64,000 nt of DNA from Apolygus lucorum (Eukaryota; Arthropoda; Insecta; Hemiptera; Miridae): assembly GCA_009739505.2 (NCBI GenBank), contig CM019176.2:53474924-53538923 (forward strand), given 5' to 3'. The position numbers were made by a program, and so were the translations under genes. Under the pieces are notes generated by a model, which saw nothing but the letters and a program-made list of their open reading frames with translations, was not told where the DNA came from and searched no databases. Shown piece by piece: positions 33,201 to 39,200 of this stretch. How positions within the stretch are numbered: position 1 is the first letter of the stretch; the number at the start of each line of letters is the position of its first letter.

Positions 33201-36200
33201 GTCTGCCAAGTGAGTGTGGCAAATAGATTCCTCGTACCCATAACCCAATTATATTGATGATCTGGTGCATAGAGGCTAATCTTGAAGCTAAGTACCTTGC
33301 AATACCCTCATAGGGAACCATCTACATTCCAATCCTTGAAAATGTCATCAAATTCAGGTGGAAAATGGTGCGCTTGCGCAGAGGCTACTATCGATCCATG
33401 CGCTATGTTTTCATAGGGGACCATCTACAGGCCAACTTGGACAATCTCTGAAAATGTCATCGAAATCGGACAATAACTGCTTATAGTTTTGCCCGTTACA
33501 AGGATTTCATGAGCAGTGGCGGCTCCTGCCTTGAACTCAGGGGGTGCACGGAGATCAGGAGAAGCTATGGAGAAGGGACAGAATAGGTGCTTTTCTCAGC
33601 CAAATAGAAATTTCAACGATATGTAAATGGGATGAATCTTGGTAACTTTTTGATCTTAAAATTGCAAACGGTACTAAATACGTAGGTCCAATAGACACGA
33701 AAAATAATGTTCTCTAGTGGTTAACAGAAATTCTGAAATACTTCATCAAAGGTCTAAACCCAAGAAATGCATCCATGTTATTACAAAGCTGAAATGCATA
33801 TTTGCCCGCGACGTTTCAAAACATCGTCTAACTCAGAAGAAAAATTAACTATGATTCGAGAAAAACAATCTATGATTCGAGACAGAATGTACCTATTTTT
33901 GTTAACCGTTTCGGTTTTTTGCATCAGATTAAGACGATATGCACTGTCGAGTTGTTGCATTATATTTTGATGGCCCAGTATACGCAAATCTACCATAGCG
34001 TTTTTATGGGAGACAGCCAATGCGTTTTTTAATTTTTTTTTTTGCTAAATGGGCCAGATCATTGCCGTCTTCAACCCAAGCCTCATTTCAGTTAGTAGAA
34101 CAAAGTAGGCAAACAAAGCAAAATAATTTGTTAGTCACTTCACACCCGCAAACCCAATCTACCTTCTTATAATAATATTATAAGAAGTCGAATATTATTC
34201 GACATTAAACTTACAGTACGAATCTGCACGATTTTTACATTTTAACGTCTGCTGGAGTCCAGGTAGAGGCGGGAAAGGGCAGTCAGTTTCTCGAATGTCG
34301 AACTTTTCCACAATCGACAAACAGTTTACTTTACTTTAATGTAAACTACTCATCGTACCTACAACACTCCTAAATAATCACAATACTTTGAACAAAACGG
34401 TGGACCAAAAACGAAAAAAGGGAAATGCCCTTATCAGTTCTGTTGGTTTACGATAAGGAAACCTGTGAGCCAGGAAGACAAAATAATAAAATTGGAGATC
34501 CATTCACTCACGCACCCCAAGGGCACATCTTCCTGCTCCTCAAGTTTCGTGCTCTCTAGTTGGTCAATCTCACGAGAACACCTCCCTCGAAACACGTCAC
34601 CCTAGTCAAGAACGGAGCACTAAACAGGATTTGCGCGAACCGTCGCTGATTGGTCAGAAAAGAGGGAGCTCCCCGCCACTGTTTTCGCGCGTAGATTCAA
34701 CTAGCACAGTACCTACGATCGTGTCTTCTGTCACTAGCCAACTCACTCTTCAAACCCAGAGGAACTAACATTGATTTTTTTTTTTTTTTTTTTAATTGGC
34801 TGGGGGTGCACATGCTCCTATCAGTAGCATGTTCATGAGGCAGACATACAGACGAGGAACCAAAAATGTTCAAGAAGGTCTAAAACATAAAACGCGAGTG
34901 GAAACTTTGATTTTGGAGAACGTTTTTTTGGAGGTAGGCGGAGGACATCGTTTCCAGATTTGGTTGTTATTTCGTCGACCCAGTATGTTACCAGCACATG
35001 TGGTTCCTTAACTCCACATATTTGTTTCCTTCTTGAAAATGCGCCACCAATTCACATCCTTCAGGCTAGTTTATTCCCATTAATAAATGGGAATTCACTG
35101 GGCAAGATTGACAAGAAAAGACCAGTTACTGATCTTGGTTGTTTCGGCCCATGGTCGCTGCAGAGACTTTTTCTCAATGTTTTCTTCTTCCTACATTATT
35201 TCTTTCAGTTAACAGAGGTCAAAACATTTCGACAGAAATGATGATCTGAAGTTTGTTCTTGCTGAGTTTTTGTTCAGCATTGGAACTTGTGTTGAGTTTT
35301 TATCATGTATCTTCATGAATTTCAGATGCTGATAATCCAATCCCTAACTCGAAGCTGGCCGAACTATTAAAGCAGAGCTTTGACAAGCACTATGACATCA
35401 TTGGTGACCGTGACAAGAACGTTTTGAGCTATATTGAAGGTTGTGTCGAATCGTTGGTCACAAATGTGGGAAATATTGTCAAAAACCTTCAAGATAACGA
35501 AGATAAATATTTATCCATAAAAAATGATAAAGTGAGTGCTAAAGGATTATTTATAAACATTTATTATACGATATAATATCTAGATATTCCTGTAATATTG
35601 TCAATCTGTCTCCCGTCTTCTACAAAACTTCTTTGTATTTCATTAAATTAACGGAGTTGACTTTTCATTTCAACAGGAAGGAGAGGAGCCACCATTGGTA
35701 CTCAGAGCTCGAAAGGTGAAAGAAGACCTCAATCAAATGGCTACTGTGCGTCGTAAGCTCGAGTCCAAGGAAGAGGATCTTCGTGACATGAAACTGAATT
35801 TGCGAGCCAAACAGGAAGAGCTGGCGGAAATGACCCTTCGAAAGGATATTGCAGAGAAGAAAATGAAGGATCACGAACTAACTATCGAAACACTGAAGGT
35901 ACCTTTTGTTCTTAGAGATAAGTTGTTCCAACTGGACCACAATCCAAGGGTTTCGTCCGGAATTGGTTAAACTCCTTTAACATTATGAGTTCCAGTAGAA
36001 CGCTTAAACTCGAATCCACTTCTCGCTTTACACTTCATGGATACATTTATTATTTATCCCTAATAGTTCTCCTCATTGCCTGTTTAAAATTAAATACTTA
36101 TTCATAACAAATGATAAATACCGAGTTTTCGCTACCTTGTTGAGTGGGAGGAGGGGGCATTATTGACCAGATTGTATGTCTCAAGCGACGTTACAAAGAA

Positions 36201-39200
36201 ATGTATTGGGAGTTCAGAACACTGCAGGAGCTTCATGGTTGGTTCATGGTTGTTGGTTCCAATACCATCAGTTTCTTCACTGAAATTTGATAAGGTTGAC
36301 AATGGAGCTATTAGGGACAGCGGTTGTCGCTACGGTCGTTGGGGCGTCTTTGTTTCGTGGTGGACTTTGAACCGACTTCTGCGAGGGTCGTGGGTTCAAG
36401 GCTCATCGCTGGCAGCGTGCGTTTATCGACGGCCGCCCCGGGGGCGATGAGAGCCCCCCCTCGTCACAACCCAGGGCGGTGAGGCAATGGGAAGCCATGA
36501 GCTAAATCATCAGAACAAATTCTGATCTTCCCTTTGGAAGACAGCTGGTGACGTCTGCGACGCCAGAAAATCGTACGAAAATCCAACCTGAAATGGTTGT
36601 TTACTTTACTTTACTTAATTTTACCTACTTTACAATGGAGCTAATAATGGAATGGGTGCTCCTGGGTGGGAGATCGATTTTTGTTCAGAGCGAGTCCCTT
36701 CCTTTGAGTGGATCTGCCATCTCTCTTTGACTCTAAAATTGATATGGACTTTCAGCGTAAACTGGAAGAAGCTTACATCCAGTCTAGAAGAAAAGAGAAG
36801 GAGTTTGAGGAGACAATGGACCATCTACAGAAAGACATCGATTCCCTAGAACTGGAGAAGGGAGAACTTAAAGATAAACTCAAATTGCTTCCCAAAAAGG
36901 CAGCAATGGAAATGATGAGTTCCAGCACCATGAGTAAGTCTTTTAACTCCTCCAGAGTTATCTTTGTAATACCTACCCGTCTGTTAATAAGGTAAAATCG
37001 ATTTGAAATCTAAATTTTTCTTTGAAAATCAAAGAACTGGAATGTCTGTAGATGTCCATTCCGTATTTCATGACTCCATTTTTCTTCAATCTGATTCATT
37101 ACATCAAATATGAAATTCTTTCCAGGTCTATCTGGGGACATGTCATTGAGTTCCATTTCTGAAAGAGGGGGAGGAGGAGGAGGAGGTCCAGTCAAAGTAG
37201 TGGAATCTGCGCTCCTCATCAACGAAGTCAAACACTTGAAATCTCTAGTCATTCAGGAGAGGAAAGGCAGAATGTCCGAGCAATCCAAAAAGTATCTAAA
37301 TATCCTCAACAACCTCGCCCCTATTTATGTGAGTTATCAATTGATCACCTAATGCGAGTCATAACCCACAACTATTTGCTCATAAAATTACATTTGCATC
37401 TTGCATCATTGCAGGTTCCGAAGAAAGCCCCTGATGCAGATATGAAGCGCATTGATGAACTTCAGAAAAAACTCAAACAACTTGAGAAGGTAAATATTTT
37501 GAATAATAGTAGGTAGTGCGGCTGGTATTTTGTATTCGTACTGTAAGCTTGGCAACTCAATTGTGTTCCTGGGGATTTGAGTAAAGTTAGCAATGAATGT
37601 GATGAGCCTCAACAATGATGGTATTTGAATGGGAGAAGGTGAGGTGAGGTGAGGTCACATTCGACCATTCACAAGGAGCAGAAGGCTCGCGTGAGGTTAG
37701 TCGGAAAGTACCTACGTAGTGAGTGTGCCTGCATATCCGTAGTAGGAGTATCGAATCTTACCTTAGTTAAACCTTTGAAAGAAACGATGGTTTACCCTGG
37801 GTCTGCCATGCGATGGGGACGGAGGCTTCTTCACCAGGAGCAGTTATGGCCTGAAGGGCTGTTTTGGAGATATCACTGAAGCCAGAGTTCGTGTAGTTAT
37901 TACTCAAAGGCGCCATAATGCCAATAAAAGGAAGTGAACCTATCAGGTTCGGAAAGGAGGAAGGATTATGGGCGGAATTCATAGATGATGCTTGAGTGCA
38001 AGAGAACGCTCAAGTACAGGTTCAGATAAAATTTGAAAGGAGGCCTTTTTTTGCGATTCGCACTCGTGTTTCTGACTTATCTAAGTACAATCCGGGGAGC
38101 GAACTATTTGTCCTACAGAGGACAAATAGGTAGGGGGGGGTCTCATTCGATTGTAAAAAATCAATAAGTACTATTTTAATTGGTGAAAAAATTATATCTT
38201 TATGTCGAGAGTTCCTGGGCTTTGGCGCTTTTGAAAATTACAGCCCCTATTTTAGAATTTATTTAGAACTGACTGACACTAACCAAAATCCTTTCGATAA
38301 TAGTTTTCATCGTTTTTACGCAAAATGAACATCAAATTCCAATGCGGAATCTGATTCTGAATCAGGATCTAGGAGCAGTAATCCGTTTGACATGGCTCCT
38401 CTCGCTTCTGGGGTTCTGATTGCAAGGCCAGTCAGGTGGCAGTGTCGCATACCCCTCTGGTCCGGTCTGGATTGGGTCCAGTCAGGCTGGGTCTGGTCAG
38501 GCCGCAGTTGTCGCATACCCCTCTGGTCTGGTCTGGATTGGGTCCAGTCAGGCCGGGTCTGGTCAGGCCGCAGTGTCGCATACCCCTCTGGTCTGGTCTG
38601 GATTGGGTCCAGTCAGGCCGGGTCTGTTCAGGCTGCAGTGTCGCATACCCCTCTGGTCTGGTCTGGATTGGGTCTAGTCAGGCCGGGTCTGGTCAGGCCG
38701 CAGTGTCGCATACCCCTCTGGTCTGGTCTGGATTGGGTCCAGTCAGGCCGGGTCTGGTCAGGCCGCAGTGTCGCATACCCCTCTGGTCTGGTCTGGATTG
38801 GGTCCAGTCAGGCCGGGTCTGGTCAGGCCGCAGTGTCGCATACCCCTCTGGTCTGGTCTGGATTGGGTCCAGTCAGGCCGGGTCTGTTCAGGCCGCAGTG
38901 TCGCATACCCCTCTGGTCCGGTCTGGATTGGGTCCAGTCAGGCCGGGTCTGGTCAGGCCGCAGTGTCGCATACCCATCTGGTCTGGTCTGGATTGGGTCC
39001 AGTCAGGCCAGGTCTGGTCAGGCCGCAGTGTCGCATACCCCTCTGGTCTGGTCTGGATTGGGTCCAGTCAGGCCGGGTCTGTTCAGGCCGCAGTGTCGCA
39101 TACCCCTCTGGTCCGGTCTGGATTGGGTCCAGTCAGGCCAGGTCTGGTCAGGCCGCAGTGCCTTTAAGGTGCATGCCGGGGACTGGTCTCGTGTAATTAA

